From Sphaeroforma sirkka (lineage: Eukaryota > Opisthokonta > Ichthyosporea > Ichthyophonida), in assembly GCA_001586965.3 (NCBI GenBank), contig LUCW03000018.1, forward strand, positions 1 to 49,266: a DNA stretch of 49,266 nt. Reading direction: 5' to 3'. The notes under the pieces were generated by a model, which saw only the letters and a program-made list of their open reading frames with translations, made no database searches and had not been told where the DNA came from. The translations under genes were made by a program, and so were the position numbers. Positions 48,201 through 49,266 of the stretch are shown in pieces. The first letter of the stretch is position 1; each line of letters begins with the position of its first letter.

Positions 48201-48813
48201 ACCAGCCGACTAAGGCGAGAGAGGCTGCCGCAAGAAATCTGTGCGGATACTTGGAGGCTACCAAACACTGGGGAATCTTCTATGAAGCCGGGAACGACTT
48301 GAAACTTTGTGCGTATGCCGATGCAAGCTATGGGGGCGAGAAAGACAAGGGATCTCGTTCTGGCTATCTGGTATTCATCACAAATGCCCCAGTCTACTGG
48401 GGCGCGTTGCGCCGTCAGACACTTGTCACCCTAAGTACTTCTGAGGCAGAGTATGTCAGTCTTGCAGAGTCTTGCCGTGACGTAAAACTGCTTTGAATTT
48501 GCTATCTGAGCTAGGACGAGCCTACTGATCAATCTGTAGTTTGTTACGAGGACAATCAGACTGCTAAGAAGATGGCTGAGGAATTGACCACCAAGCGCAG
48601 TAAGCATATTGATATCAAATATGTATTATGTGCGAGAGTTATGCGCAAAGAAGATCATCTCATTGGAGGACTGCCGGTCTGAGTTGATGGTTGCTGATGC
48701 CTTGACCAAGGCATTGCCTAAGGTTGCTTTTCGTGAAGCACCGAAGTCATATGATGAAACGCCGCTGCTACCGATGTGCTGTCGTGTCTACATCTCTTTG
48801 TCGTTGTGGCTAG
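45271..48813 (+). pseudogene. pol: Copia copy 2 pol: protease, integrase, reverse transcriptase, RNase H, frameshifted
   Basis: Protease VVDTGASKHVV near 45410, GAG-pre-integrase zinc finger with intact LPFCRACVQGK, integrase pieces (EFWLEAVTYACWLINVMPQR), reverse transcriptase YVDDG near 47845, RNase H YADASYGG and TSEAEYVSLAE, ending near LTKALPKVAF. Breaks at about 46085, 46559, 47577 and 47880 are at the same places as in copy 1. Others (near 46770, 46905, 47100, 47340, 48490) are private to this copy. Domain order integrase before RT defines Ty1/Copia. Confidence 0.92.
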
Positions 48814-48874
48814 TAGTGTGGGGAAGATACATATCGAATGATGTCCGATGACTATGTCTTGCGTCCATGGGGAG

Positions 48875-49266
48875 TGTAGAAAAATCATATTGTCAAAGGT
48901 GAATGATGTTTAAGTGTTGGACTCAGACCTAGTCCATCGAGGAACCGATTATCTAACGATGTTTTTGTATGTTGTGTTTACGAATGTATTTCGTAGGCCG
49001 ATTGTGTTTGACCTATTAAATGTATAATTTTGTTACAGGTGTCATTTGATAGGAAATGGGTTTCCCTTTCATATGACACCTTATTCAAGTTGTTTGAGTG
49101 AATATTCATTGAGTTATGAGTCTTGGAAGTTTTAAGTGTATTTGAAGAAATTGTGTTTGTATTTTTTAGAGATGGAATCTAAAAAATAGATCGCGCACGT
49201 CCGTTGGAATTTCTTTGGCGAAAGGAAATTTTCGAGCCAGAAAGGGGCCGTTCAATTTTGACGAAA
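48875..49266 (+). mobile_element. 3' LTR of Copia copy 2, cut by the window end
   Basis: It starts TGTAGAAAAATC after the purine tract GGGGAG and matches 43580-44029 closely, for 392 of 450 bp. The right target-site duplication is outside the window. Confidence 0.93.

Overview
This is nuclear DNA of an intron-rich eukaryote, probably unicellular. The evidence is spliced genes with GT-AG introns, tRNA genes followed by Pol III-type T runs, a Copia LTR retrotransposon and very abundant (AT)n, (CA)n and minisatellite DNA. The gene content (GINS subunit, GT61-type glycosyltransferase with a signal anchor, RGS-like protein, EF-hand mitochondrial carrier fragment) would suit a protist related to animals, such as an ichthyosporean. 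That placement is an impression, not a demonstration. Most long open frames in the window are microsatellite artefacts. The real genes only appear when short exons are joined by splice sites and phase. Layout: 0-10 kb is tRNA-rich and otherwise mostly non-coding. It holds two tRNA-Glu(UUC), four tRNA-Phe(GAA), one tRNA-Gly(UCC) and a 3' half of tRNA-Phe, spread by local duplications. It also has one isolated exon of a calcium-regulated mitochondrial carrier and two decayed minus-strand coding relics. 10-16.2 kb has a large AT microsatellite followed by about 5.4 kb with no recognisable gene.

16.2-19.5 kb (minus) is a complete five-exon gene for the GINS subunit PSF2, 182 codons. 19.5-22.2 kb contains coding-like fragments I could not resolve. 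22.2-34.7 kb (plus) is one gene of about 11 exons and about 640 codons for a type II membrane glycosyltransferase of the GT61/DUF563 (EOGT-like) kind. Its introns carry most of the repeats of the window, including a 3.3-kb array of a 37-bp minisatellite. 36.0-39.0 kb (minus) is the 3' part of an eight-exon (or longer) gene for an RGS-like protein. Its 5' side is cut off by retrotransposon sequence 13 bp from a splice acceptor.

39.0 kb to the end is a Copia complex. It consists of an inverted LTR carrying an internal duplication, a gag-less pol copy, a shared LTR, a second gag-pol copy and a 3' LTR that runs off the window. Both pol copies are interrupted by frameshifts, several of them identical.

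The observation I find most worth pursuing is that every full tRNA gene here, in three different isoacceptor families, encodes a mismatched first acceptor pair (1:72), while pairs 2-7 are perfect. This suggests either a 5' tRNA repair/editing step or organelle-type tRNAs. Other notable structures are the LTR terminus joined exactly to an internal pol position, the ordered minisatellite in the glycosyltransferase intron, and splice donors whose retention would give alternative C-termini.
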